A stretch of DNA of 64,000 nucleotides from UBA5109 sp964606735 (GTDB lineage Bacteria; Pseudomonadota; Gammaproteobacteria; Pseudomonadales; Pseudohongiellaceae), in contig CAZSHI010000003.1 of the NCBI GenBank assembly GCA_964606735.1, positions 62,001 through 126,000 of the forward strand, written 5' to 3'. The notes under the pieces were generated by a model. The model was not told the origin of the DNA, did not search any database, and worked only from the letters and a program-made list of their open reading frames with translations. A program made the position numbers and the translations under genes. Positions 25,101-33,509 of this stretch are shown here, in pieces (position 1 is the stretch's first letter; every line of letters begins with the position of its first letter).

Positions 25101-25972
25101 CAAATCTCTTCTACCCGTAGTTCATATTTTTCAATCAGATTATCTTCAGCGGCCCGCCGGGAAAGATATTGTTGCTCAATCTGGTAGTCATCCAGGATTC
25201 GCTCACGCATATCGGAAAAGTCCGGCAGCATGGCCGGATTGCGATTACTTAACAGCACCAGGTGAAAACCAAAATCCGTCTCAACCGGACCCGCCCAACT
25301 GCTGTCATCCGGCGTCAGCGTATCCAGCCAGTCAGCAAAGGCATCATTAAAATTATTGCGGATAAAATCTCGAGAACGTCGTACGTAATTCTGTAGATAC
25401 GGGAAAGTATCACCATACTCGGATGCGCCCAGAAAGGTGACATTGTTTTCGCGTAGCTGCTGCAAAAGTTCTGCTGCCCTTTGCTGCCCCGCCTCGCTGT
25501 GCTCGGGATCATTGATGAAAACATGGGTAAAGGTATAGGAAGCCGGACGCCGGTAGACATTGGCATTATCCTGATAATACTGCTGCAAGATTGCCTCATC
25601 CGGAGCAGACATGACGCTAACGGCATCCTGCAAGAGAAACTGCAATTTTTCCACCATCCTCAGCTTGATGTTGTAATCACCTTCATCCATGCCCATGGTC
25701 AGCGCCTCCCGGTAAAGCGCTTCTTCGCGGTAATAGTCATTGATCAGTAACTGCAGCTGCTCCTGCGACATGGCGTCCAGTTGCTCGGCAAACAGTTCTT
25801 CATTAAAGGCATTAGCACGGTACTGCATAAAACTGAGCAGTTCTGCCCTGCCGACAGAAATGACCCCGGCATCATCAACTGCCTCTTCGGAGCCGGTGAA
25901 GGCGTACAGAAGAAACAGTAGCAAGCCGAAAAGCCAGAAATGCAGCAGAGGTTGTTTGGCAAACTTTTGCAT
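25100..25972 (-). CDS. Membrane-anchored parvulin-type peptidyl-prolyl isomerase
   Basis: A 290-residue envelope protein. Residues about 8-27 (PLLHFWLFGLLLFLLYAFTG) form a single N-terminal membrane anchor. A helical SurA-like N-terminal region follows. The PpiC/rotamase domain at about 125-245 contains PASYTFTHVFIN, LGASEYGDTFPYLQ, WAGPVETDFGFHLVLLSNR and ends with a C-terminal helix. It would face the periplasm and isomerise prolyl bonds. It is coupled to the HupE/UreJ-type gene by a TGATG overlap. This pairing of a parvulin with HupE recurs in proteobacteria (from memory) and suggests the isomerase helps fold or stabilise the HupE periplasmic domain; this is inference. Confidence 0.85.
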   Translation of the reverse strand: MQKFAKQPLLHFWLFGLLLFLLYAFTGSEEAVDDAGVISVGRAELLSFMQYRANAFNEELFAEQLDAMSQEQLQLLINDYYREEALYREALTMGMDEGDYNIKLRMVEKLQFLLQDAVSVMSAPDEAILQQYYQDNANVYRRPASYTFTHVFINDPEHSEAGQQRAAELLQQLRENNVTFLGASEYGDTFPYLQNYVRRSRDFIRNNFNDAFADWLDTLTPDDSSWAGPVETDFGFHLVLLSNRNPAMLPDFSDMRERILDDYQIEQQYLSRRAAEDNLIEKYELRVEEI

Positions 25973-26076
25973 AAGATTTCTTTGCTATAAATTGCTAGGC
26001 ATTATAGGTAATTTATTTTTATCATCGCAATGCAACAAGATAACACTTGTCTGGTCTAATCTTCTGTATAAGGACT

Positions 26077-28422
26077 ATGAAAAAACTCATCTACATCTTC
26101 ACCGGTCTGATCTCGCTGTTTTTTGCTCTGGTCATTATTGCCCTCGTTTTTCTGATCAATCTGGACCTGAATGAGCATAAACAGTGGCTCAGCGAGCAGT
26201 TTTACAAGCAAACCGGGCGCAATCTCAGCATCAATGGTGAGATTCAAAGCTCACTTTATCCCTGGCTGGGTATCCAGGTAGAAGGTCTGGAAATCAGCAA
26301 TCCAGCCGGTTTCAGTGAAAATGCTTTCCTGCAAAGTGATTTTGCCGCCCTACGGCTTCGCTTGATGCCCCTGCTGAACAATGATGTCGAAATTGACACC
26401 ATGGTTCTGCGCGGCACCACGCTAAATCTTGAGGTTGATGACGCAGGCAACAATAACTGGCGCTTCAGCGACCCGAATGCTGAAGTGCCCCAGGATGAAC
26501 CCGAACCGGATGACCCCAGTCCGGCCTTCAATCAGTTGATCATCGGCGGTGTGCAGATTGACGATGTCCTGATCAACTATGTCAATCAGCAAAGTGATCA
26601 GCGTATCAGTGCCAGCAATATAAACCTGCAGATTCCGGCACTGGTCTATGGTGATCCACTGGATATCAACCTGAGCCTGCAGCTGAGCGCCAATCAACCT
26701 GCCCTGCAGAGTGAGCTGAATCTGAGTGCCACGGCGAACTACGATCTGGATAACAACAATTATGCGCTGAACGATCTGGTAGTGGATTTTCTCGATAGTC
26801 GCCTGCTGGCCAGCATCAGCAACAATGATGGCAACATCAGAGCCACTATGGATTTTAACACTGAGCGTAGCGGTGAAATTCTGGCGCTGCTGGGTCAGGC
26901 AGAACTGGCTGAGCAGATTCAAAGCATCCACTTGAACCTGCAGGCCAATGGTGATGAAGCGGCTGTTGATCTGGACAATCTATCGCTGACTCTGCAACTG
27001 AGCGATGCCACACTCAGTGAAAGCAGTACGCTCACTCTTCAGGCAGATGGCACACTTGATCTGCTGCGCGAAAATATTTTCATTTCTGCCTTTACACTGG
27101 ATGCCCTGGGCCTGAGTGCAAACGGCCAGTTAGGCATTAATAATTACAGCAGTGATCCAGGAGTGAACGGGCAATTCAACCTGTCTGCTTTTGACCCTGG
27201 CCGTCTGGCGCAGCTACTTGCTATCGATCTGCCCGCTACCCGTGATAGCAGTGTTCTGCAGACACTGGCCCTGTCCAGCGCTTTCAGTGTCGACAGCAAT
27301 TCACTTGCGCTGGATAACCTGAACCTGCAACTCGATGACAGCCAGTTTAACGGTGAGCTGGGCATCAGTAACTTTTCCGCTCCCGTTTATACCTTTGCAC
27401 TGGAGCTTTCTGCCATTGATCTGGATCGCTACCTGCCGCCCGAATCCGCTCAGGGCAATCAGAGCGGCAGCACTGAAAGCAGCGAGCTTCCCCTGGATGC
27501 ACTGCGCGCCCTGCAGGCCGAAGGGACCCTCAGGATCGGCGAATTACAGACCACGGGTCTGAATCTGGCCAATGTTCTGCTCAGTGTGAATGCCAGCGGA
27601 GGCTTGATTGCCCTTGCTCCTGTGCAGGCCGAGCTTTACCAGGGCAGCTATAACGGCTCTCTCACTCTGGATGCACGTTCGGCAAGTCCTGCCTTTAGCC
27701 TGCAATCACAGTTGCAAAACATCAACCTGGAACCCATCTCCACGGATTTCATGGGCGCCTCCTATCTGAGCGGACAGGGCTCAATCAACCTGAGCCTCAG
27801 TGGCAGCGGTATCAGCAGCCGTGAAATTCTGAGTGCCCTGAACGGCAGTGCCGACATGGCTGTCAGTGACGGCATTTTTTACGGGGTCGATGTCGGCTCG
27901 GTACTGGCACAACTGGAAACCATGATCCAGAGTCGACGACTGGTCAATCTTAATCGTGGCGAACAGACCAGCTTCAATGATCTCAGTGCCAGTCTCCGTA
28001 TTGATGACGGTATAGCCCGCAGCGAGAACCTGTTTATTCAGGCAGCCGGCTTCAATATCCAGGGCAGCGGCATGCTGGCCAATTTGCAGGACAACAGCCT
28101 GGATTTTAATTTGCTGGCGGCGGTAAATCCCGCCAGTGCCAGTCTGGAAAGCCAGCAATATGATATCGGGGGCTATTCCCTGCCTATCAGCTGTACTGGC
28201 TGTATCAGTGCTCCCCGCTGCCTGCCCGATATTGATAGTATTTTTTCGCAGGCCCTGGGATCAGCCATTCAGGAGGGTGTCGGGGACCTCCTGCAACGCG
28301 TGCTGGGTAACGATGCCCAGGAGCCGAATCCCGATGAGGAGCAAAGACCACAGAACGAGGACGAAAACACCAGCCCGGAACAGCAGCTTTTCAATCGCGC
28401 CCTGGAGCGACTGTTTCAATAG
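26077..28422 (+). CDS. AsmA-family envelope protein
   Basis: A 781-residue protein with one N-terminal inner-membrane helix (LIYIFTGLISLFFALVIIAL) and a long periplasmic region. The opening (GRNLSINGEIQSSLYPWLGI, VEGLEISNPAGF) is the AsmA N-terminal signature. The C-terminal part (SGQGSINLSLSGSG, LNGSADMAVSDGIFYGVDVG, FNIQGSGMLANL) is the AsmA C-terminal domain. A CTGCISAPRCLP Cys-rich segment near residue 705 may hold disulfides, followed by a Glu/Asn/Pro-rich tail. AsmA-like proteins form beta-grooves that carry phospholipids between membranes (recent family knowledge). The ATG at 26077 has AAGGAC upstream; the frame can start at 26047 but that is less likely. mlaA and mlaC genes follow. 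Confidence 0.9.
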   Translation: MKKLIYIFTGLISLFFALVIIALVFLINLDLNEHKQWLSEQFYKQTGRNLSINGEIQSSLYPWLGIQVEGLEISNPAGFSENAFLQSDFAALRLRLMPLLNNDVEIDTMVLRGTTLNLEVDDAGNNNWRFSDPNAEVPQDEPEPDDPSPAFNQLIIGGVQIDDVLINYVNQQSDQRISASNINLQIPALVYGDPLDINLSLQLSANQPALQSELNLSATANYDLDNNNYALNDLVVDFLDSRLLASISNNDGNIRATMDFNTERSGEILALLGQAELAEQIQSIHLNLQANGDEAAVDLDNLSLTLQLSDATLSESSTLTLQADGTLDLLRENIFISAFTLDALGLSANGQLGINNYSSDPGVNGQFNLSAFDPGRLAQLLAIDLPATRDSSVLQTLALSSAFSVDSNSLALDNLNLQLDDSQFNGELGISNFSAPVYTFALELSAIDLDRYLPPESAQGNQSGSTESSELPLDALRALQAEGTLRIGELQTTGLNLANVLLSVNASGGLIALAPVQAELYQGSYNGSLTLDARSASPAFSLQSQLQNINLEPISTDFMGASYLSGQGSINLSLSGSGISSREILSALNGSADMAVSDGIFYGVDVGSVLAQLETMIQSRRLVNLNRGEQTSFNDLSASLRIDDGIARSENLFIQAAGFNIQGSGMLANLQDNSLDFNLLAAVNPASASLESQQYDIGGYSLPISCTGCISAPRCLPDIDSIFSQALGSAIQEGVGDLLQRVLGNDAQEPNPDEEQRPQNEDENTSPEQQLFNRALERLFQ

Positions 28423-28525
28423 CCAAGTCGTGAGGCAGTTCGCAGATCCTCATGGATTTACGGCCTTTGAACTTTTATAATCAGCACTCCTTCACATTCC
28501 CGAACTCCCTGAAACGGAGAAAAAA

Positions 28526-29257
28526 ATGCAGTACTTTTCTGCTCAATTAGCCAGGATACTCTTCCTGTTGTTGTTAATTTTGGCAGCTCCCGCCCTGCAG
28601 GCGCAGGAGGATGAAGATGATTTTTTCTTCTCTGACGAGGAAATGCTGGAAGATGAGATCGCTGATCCCTTTGAAGGACTCAATCGCATCAGTTTTGCTG
28701 TCAATGACAGACTTTACCGAATCCTACTAAGCCCGGTAGTCAAAACCTATCGCCTGATTCCGGCACCAGTCCGGGTGTACATTTCCAATTTCTACGAGAA
28801 CCTGACCGCCCCCGTTTCCTCCATTAACGCGCTGCTGCAACTGGATTTGCCCAATGCCGGTTCAGAAATTTCGCGCTTTGGCATCAACTCCACCATCGGC
28901 ATACTGGGCCTGTTTGACCCGGCCACCCTGATGGGCATTGAACAGGACCGGGAAGATTTCGGCCAGACACTCGGACGCTGGGGCTTCGGCCATGGTTTTT
29001 ATCTGGTAGTCCCGGTTATGGGCTTTTCCAGTTTGCGCGACTTTGGTGGACGTGCAGCGGGCTCCTTTCTGAATCCTATCAACCATATCTGGGACCCGGA
29101 AGTGGAAGAGTGGCTGCTCTACCATACCCTGGATGAAGTGAACGATTTCTCCTTCGATGTGGATGCCTACACGTCTTTGTATGACAGTGCCCTGGACCCC
29201 TACATTTTCTTCCGCAGTGCCTATGTGCAGAACCGTGCCGGCGCAGTAGAACAATAA
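28526..29257 (+). CDS. mlaA: MlaA-family outer-membrane lipid-transport protein (no lipobox)
   Basis: A 243-residue VacJ/MlaA-family protein. The family core is visible: DPFEGLNRISFAVNDRLYR, RVYISNFYENLTAPVSSINA, SRFGINSTIGILGLFDPA, DFGQTLGRWGFGHGFYLVVP and PYIFFRSAYVQNRA. MlaA removes misplaced phospholipids from the outer leaflet and passes them to MlaC. The signal (FLLLLLILAAPALQAQ) has no Cys, so unlike E. coli MlaA it cannot be a lipoprotein. An acidic stretch (EDEDDFFFSDEEMLEDE) follows. GGAG lies before the ATG (about 9 bases). It is followed by mlaC and preceded by the AsmA-like gene, giving an envelope lipid-trafficking cluster. Confidence 0.92.
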   Translation: MQYFSAQLARILFLLLLILAAPALQAQEDEDDFFFSDEEMLEDEIADPFEGLNRISFAVNDRLYRILLSPVVKTYRLIPAPVRVYISNFYENLTAPVSSINALLQLDLPNAGSEISRFGINSTIGILGLFDPATLMGIEQDREDFGQTLGRWGFGHGFYLVVPVMGFSSLRDFGGRAAGSFLNPINHIWDPEVEEWLLYHTLDEVNDFSFDVDAYTSLYDSALDPYIFFRSAYVQNRAGAVEQ

Positions 29258-29334
29258 GCCATTAAGCCTGCAGTCAGTTTACTGTTTATACTATTAACAC
29301 TGAGATTTAACGAATGACACAAGAGAGAGCAATC

Positions 29335-29934
29335 ATGAAAGCAATCTTGACCTTACGCACAGTTTGCCTGGGATTTATCCTGGGTATCGGCCTGTCAGTA
29401 CCCGCGATAGCACAGTACGAAACCCCATCCGTGACGGTACAGGGTATGCTGGATGAGGTGTTTAACATACTGCGCGCTCCCGATTTTGACATTGAAACCG
29501 ACAAAATGCGTATTGATGCGGCTGTCAGTGACGCCTTTGACCCGAATACCATTGCCCAGAGCGCACTGGCAGCGTCCTACCGTGATCTCAGTCGGGAGCA
29601 GCGAGCGGAATTTGAAGATATCTTTTTCCGCATTCTCAAGGATACCTATCTGGAGCGTCTGGATGCTTACACCGATGAAACCGTTGAGGTAAGGGGCGAA
29701 AGTATTGAGGCTCCCCGTGCCACCGTGGAAACCGTGGTGAATACCACCAATTCACAGATTGCGGTGAACTACAGCCTGCGACAGCGCGAAAATGGCTGGT
29801 TTATCTACGACATCATCGTTGAGGACGTCAGTTTGCTGAGCTCCTACCGCTCCACCTATCGCAGCATCATCCGCCGAGATGGTATTGAAGCCCTGTTCGA
29901 AGAGTTACGCACCCAGGCAGCTGGCCTTGAGTAA
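29335..29934 (+). CDS. mlaC: MlaC-family periplasmic phospholipid-binding protein
   Basis: A 199-residue protein with signal peptide MKAILTLRTVCLGFILGIG, cleaved around AIAQ. The MlaC/Ttg2D fold is supported by MLDEVFNILRAPDF, FDPNTIAQSALAASYRDLSR, YLERLDAYTDETVEV, and the strand pair IAVNYSLRQRENGWFIYDII followed by DVSLLSSYRSTYRSII. In the Mla system it carries phospholipid across the periplasm between MlaA and the inner-membrane MlaFEDB complex. I chose the ATG at 29335, which has AGAGAG upstream and directly precedes the signal; 29314 would add seven residues. The mlaBDEF genes are not in this window. Confidence 0.88.
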   Translation: MKAILTLRTVCLGFILGIGLSVPAIAQYETPSVTVQGMLDEVFNILRAPDFDIETDKMRIDAAVSDAFDPNTIAQSALAASYRDLSREQRAEFEDIFFRILKDTYLERLDAYTDETVEVRGESIEAPRATVETVVNTTNSQIAVNYSLRQRENGWFIYDIIVEDVSLLSSYRSTYRSIIRRDGIEALFEELRTQAAGLE

Positions 29935-30000
29935 GCTGCCCAAGTTCATGTTATAATCCGCGCCCAACTCCTTGAGCGTGATGACATCTAATTCTGATCC

Positions 30001-30816
30001 ATGGCCAGTACCACTCTTAGCCTCAAAAGCCTGCGCGACAGCAATACCCTAAAATCCGAAATCAGCAAGCTGGAATCCGAGAAAAAGGACCTGCTCGGCA
30101 AGCTCGAGCGTGAGCAGAAGCTGGTCAAAAAGCTGCAGGATGATCTGGTCAGCCAGAAAAAGGATTTCGAGCATCTGGAAAAGCAGTTTGACCATTTCGC
30201 CGGCATCGAAGCGGATTTTGAGGCCCTGCAACAGGAAATTCAGTTGGAGAGACTGGAAAACCTGCTCAGCAAGGACAAGGTCGAGAACCAGAGTTCTTCC
30301 GCTATCAAAAAAGCCCGTGAAGAAATAAAAGTACTCCAGCAGGAACTCAAAGATCTGAAACAGCTGGATCCGCAGCGTCTCAAACGTCAGGTTGTTGACC
30401 TGAAAAAGAAAAATGCCGGCCAGGCGAAAGAAAACAAAACCGTAAATGCTGCACTGGTCTCAGCCCGCAAGGAGCTGAAGGAAACCAGTACAGAAAAAGA
30501 GCGTCTTGAGAAGGAACTGGAACAGACCCTGAATGAGCAGCACGCCTTCTGGCAGTCTGAGGATGAGCAATGGGCCCTGTTTGAAACAGGTCTGCTGCTC
30601 AAGGGTGAATCCCTTGCAGCAGATGAAAAAATGAACCGCATCCGTTGCCTGAATAGGAACACCGGCACCTCCTTCCTCAGCAAGGCACTCATCGAAAAAG
30701 GCAAAGACAAGGATAAAGTCCGCTGGTTCACGGATGCAGATATTCCGGATGAGGTTTCCATCGAGGCAGGTAAACGCCTCAAGGCCATTGCTGCCGAATC
30801 TGAAGAAGACGATTAA
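30001..30816 (+). CDS. Long coiled-coil protein of unknown function
   Basis: A 271-residue soluble protein. Residues about 10-185 are an almost continuous coiled coil rich in Glu, Lys, Leu and Gln, with heptad-like blocks such as KSEISKLESEKKDLLGKLE and REEIKVLQQELKDLKQLD. The C-terminal 85 residues are globular, with FWQSEDEQWALFETGLLL, MNRIRCLNRNTGTSFLSKAL and an acidic end. It has no signal or membrane segment. I do not recognise the family. It lies 42 bases before cinA on the same strand. A TATAAT sequence (29952-29957) lies about 45 bases before the ATG, so it may have its own promoter. No clear ribosome-binding site precedes the ATG. Confidence 0.75.
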   Translation: MASTTLSLKSLRDSNTLKSEISKLESEKKDLLGKLEREQKLVKKLQDDLVSQKKDFEHLEKQFDHFAGIEADFEALQQEIQLERLENLLSKDKVENQSSSAIKKAREEIKVLQQELKDLKQLDPQRLKRQVVDLKKKNAGQAKENKTVNAALVSARKELKETSTEKERLEKELEQTLNEQHAFWQSEDEQWALFETGLLLKGESLAADEKMNRIRCLNRNTGTSFLSKALIEKGKDKDKVRWFTDADIPDEVSIEAGKRLKAIAAESEEDD

Positions 30817-30858
30817 AACCTTTTCACTTCCCCCTGCCACCCCGTTATCATCGGGCAC

Positions 30859-32136
30859 ATGAAACTGGAAATGATCTGTACCGGTGAAGAGGTTCTTGCC
30901 GGACAAATAGTCGATACCAATGCTGCCTGGTTTGCCGACACCATGATGAATCATGGTATTGAGCTGCAACGCAGGGTCACTGTTGGTGACCGCATGCAGG
31001 ACCTGGTCGACATCTTCACGGAATGCAGCCAACGGGCAGACCTGATTCTGGTCAATGGTGGCCTGGGCCCCACCTCTGATGATCTATCAGCTGAAGCTGC
31101 CGCACTGGCTCTGGGTGAAGAACTGCATGAAGATATCCAGTGGCGAGAGCATCTGGAAGACTGGTACCGTGAGCAGGGTCGTGAGTTTCCGAAAAGCAAT
31201 CTTAAACAGTGCCTGCTGCCTACCTCGGCAGTTCGTGTTGATAACCCCAAAGGCACGGCTCCTGGTTTTCGTATCAAGCTCAATCAGGCCTGGCTGTTTT
31301 TTACACCAGGGGTGCCGGTTGAATTCAAAAGCATGGTGGAAGAACAGTTCATTCCTTTTCTGCAACAGGAATTCACCAGCGCTCAATCCACCCGTTTACA
31401 CAAACTGCTGACGCTGGGGCATGGGGAATCCGTACTCGCCGATAAACTGACAGCTCTCACCATTCCACCGAATATTACTCTGGGTTATCGACCATCGCCG
31501 CCCCATGTGGAAATCAAGGTTTTTGCCCGTGGAGAACAAGCCATCGGGCAACTGGACGGTTTTGTCCATGAGATTAAAACGTTATTGGGCAGCGCCATAG
31601 TGACAGAGAACTGCCCCTCGATTGCTCAGTGTGTGCATGAACTTCTGTTGCAAAGTAACAAGACTCTCAGCATAGCGGAATCCTGTACCGGCGGTATGCT
31701 GAGTTCACAACTGGTGGAATTTGCCGGCTCTTCCAAGTACCTGCAACAATCACTGGTCACCTATTCCAACCAAAGCAAGCAGCAGATACTGGGTATCCCG
31801 GAAGCAAGTCTGGCTGAACACGGCGCCGTTTCCCTGGAAACTGTCATCGCCATGGCAGAAAGTGTACGGTCGCTGGCCAATAGCGATTATGGCCTGGCCA
31901 CCAGCGGTATCGCCGGGCCGGATGGAGGTAGCGAAGAGAAACCGGTCGGCACCATCTGCCTTGCAGTCGCAGACAGAAAGGGCTGTCGAGCACAAATGAT
32001 TCATCTGCCCAATCGTTCACGCACACTGGTTCGGGTATTGAGTTGTGCAGTGGCTCTGGACATGCTCAGACGCACCATTTTGAATCAGGAATCTATTGTT
32101 TCCTATTCCTCTATTCCTGCCTCTAAAATAATCTAA
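30859..32136 (+). CDS. cinA: CinA, NMN deamidase / competence-damage protein
   Basis: A 425-residue full-length CinA. The N-terminal MoaB/MogA-like (COG1058) domain at about 1-170 shows MICTGEEVLAGQIVDTNAAW and LILVNGGLGPTSDDLSAEAA. A linker domain follows (GYRPSPPHVEIKVFARG). The C-terminal PncC-type domain (about 265-425) contains TLSIAESCTGGMLSSQLVE, QSLVTYSNQSKQQILGI and GIAGPDGGSEEKPVGTICLA. The C-terminal domain deamidates NMN to nicotinic acid mononucleotide in pyridine nucleotide salvage, while the N-terminal domain can be an ADP-ribose pyrophosphatase (family knowledge). No recA gene follows, although that linkage is common elsewhere. Confidence 0.95.
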   Translation: MKLEMICTGEEVLAGQIVDTNAAWFADTMMNHGIELQRRVTVGDRMQDLVDIFTECSQRADLILVNGGLGPTSDDLSAEAAALALGEELHEDIQWREHLEDWYREQGREFPKSNLKQCLLPTSAVRVDNPKGTAPGFRIKLNQAWLFFTPGVPVEFKSMVEEQFIPFLQQEFTSAQSTRLHKLLTLGHGESVLADKLTALTIPPNITLGYRPSPPHVEIKVFARGEQAIGQLDGFVHEIKTLLGSAIVTENCPSIAQCVHELLLQSNKTLSIAESCTGGMLSSQLVEFAGSSKYLQQSLVTYSNQSKQQILGIPEASLAEHGAVSLETVIAMAESVRSLANSDYGLATSGIAGPDGGSEEKPVGTICLAVADRKGCRAQMIHLPNRSRTLVRVLSCAVALDMLRRTILNQESIVSYSSIPASKII

Positions 32137-32227
32137 TGTGTTGTTGATAACGGTAATCAACCATTAAATCCTTGCTGCCCCTGTGCCACAGGGTCTCTAG
32201 GACAAATTTGCCAGAAGCTACTGCGTA

Positions 32228-32716
32228 CTAAGCGGAATCCCCCTGGGATGCAGACTCACTTTCCTCCATCACGATGGACAAGCCTCGCCGCAGATACTGC
32301 GTGGAAATACTGATTTCCGCCAGAAAACTGAGCAGGCCAATTGCCAGCAAGATCATGGCCCAGATAAACAAAAGCCCGACGGTGAGGGCAATATCCAGAC
32401 GGATGTACTCTCCAATGAAGATGGCAATAATTACAAAACAGACGCTCAAGGCAGAAGTGGCACAGAGCCAGATGGCCCAGTTTATCAATCGGACCCGACG
32501 CCAGAGGCTTCTGGATTCACTTTCAAGTCGGGGACGAACTGACAGGTACCTGCTTTGTCCCATCTGGATTTCCAGTACGCGTGCCCGATCGACAATGCGA
32601 CCCAGCCTCGCAGACAGGACATTGAGAAAACCGGCAATGCCCGCCAGCAGGAATACCGGCGCGACAGCTATCTGGATGGTGGCGGCGATTCCGATGACAC
32701 TGCTTAATGGTTCCAT
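32228..32716 (-). CDS. DUF2721 membrane protein
   Basis: A 162-residue inner-membrane protein with three hydrophobic helices (IQIAVAPVFLLAGIAGFLNV, WAIWLCATSALSVCFVIIAI, FIWAMILLAIGLLSFLAEI) and a basic loop RLGRIVDRARVLE. This is the DUF2721 pattern; no function is established. The frame can begin at a GTG at 32734, but the ATG at 32716 has AGGA upstream and starts just before the first helix. It is convergent with cinA and divergent from the transferase gene at 32788. Confidence 0.8.
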   Translation of the reverse strand: MEPLSSVIGIAATIQIAVAPVFLLAGIAGFLNVLSARLGRIVDRARVLEIQMGQSRYLSVRPRLESESRSLWRRVRLINWAIWLCATSALSVCFVIIAIFIGEYIRLDIALTVGLLFIWAMILLAIGLLSFLAEISISTQYLRRGLSIVMEESESASQGDSA

Positions 32717-32787
32717 GATGCTTGAATCCTGCACATTGCCAAGCTCAAATCTGCTAGACTGGCCTGAGGTTTACTGGTGACTCTTTT

Positions 32788-33477
32788 ATGACTGATTTTA
32801 ACTTTCCTTCGCGCTGGCCTCCACAGAATCCCGATCGATTACAGCTGTATTCCCTGAACACACCCAATGGGCAAAAAGTCAGTTTGTGCCTGGAGGAAAT
32901 GGGCCTGGCGTACGACGCCCATCTTGTTCATATCGGCAAAGGTGATCAGCATGATCCCGAGTACCTGCTGATCAATCCCAATGGCAAAATTCCCAGCCTG
33001 GTCGACCCAAACGGTCCGGATGGAAAACCCATTGCCCTGATGGAAAGCATTGTCATCCTGATTTACCTGGCTGAACTGAGCGGCACATTGCTCCCGAAAG
33101 AGACCAGACAACGCTTTGAGCACCTGCAATGGCTGACATTCCAGGCGGCGCACATTGGCCCCATGTTTGGCCAGTTTGGACACTTTTATGTCTATGCCAA
33201 AGACAAGACCAGTGACAGCTATTCACTGGATCGCTATACCCAGGAAACCAGGCGACTTCTGCAGGTGCTGGAAGACCGCCTGCAACACCGGGAATTTATC
33301 ATGGGCGACTACAGCATCGTGGATATCGCCATCATGCCCTGGGTGGCATGCCTCTCGGGTTATTACCAGGCCAGTGAACAGCTGGGTATGGGTGATTTTG
33401 AACGGGTACTGACCTGGCAGGAAAACATTTGCAGCCGAAAAGCCTGGCAGACAGGCAAGGATGTCTGCGCACCCTGA
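32788..33477 (+). CDS. yfcG: Glutathione transferase, YfcG/YghU type
   Basis: A 229-residue enzyme of the nu-class group. The thioredoxin-fold start reads LQLYSLNTPNGQKVSLCLEE, with the catalytic N-G pair after TP, then HLVHIGKGDQHDPEYLLINP and NGKIPSLVDP (cis-Pro). The C-terminal helical domain includes FEHLQWLTFQAAHIGPMFGQ and DYSIVDIAIMPWVACL. YfcG and YghU act mainly as disulfide-bond reductases using glutathione (established for E. coli). This gives the window a second glutathione enzyme type besides the sigma-like transferase. Transcribed alone, with a short convergent spacing to the copper oxidase gene. Confidence 0.88.
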   Translation: MTDFNFPSRWPPQNPDRLQLYSLNTPNGQKVSLCLEEMGLAYDAHLVHIGKGDQHDPEYLLINPNGKIPSLVDPNGPDGKPIALMESIVILIYLAELSGTLLPKETRQRFEHLQWLTFQAAHIGPMFGQFGHFYVYAKDKTSDSYSLDRYTQETRRLLQVLEDRLQHREFIMGDYSIVDIAIMPWVACLSGYYQASEQLGMGDFERVLTWQENICSRKAWQTGKDVCAP

Positions 33478-33509
33478 GCTTTACTCTCAGAACGGCTCAG
33501 GACAAGGCG

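Noticed and set aside
29952..29957. TATAAT before the coiled-coil gene as a certain promoter.
   Set aside because: The nearest TTGAGT -35-like element is 19 bases away and overlaps the mlaC end, so it is only mentioned as possible and not listed as a feature.
32143..32160. TTGAT-N7-ATCAA near the cinA stop as an FNR box.
   Set aside because: The spacer is seven bases rather than four and the site lies between convergent genes.
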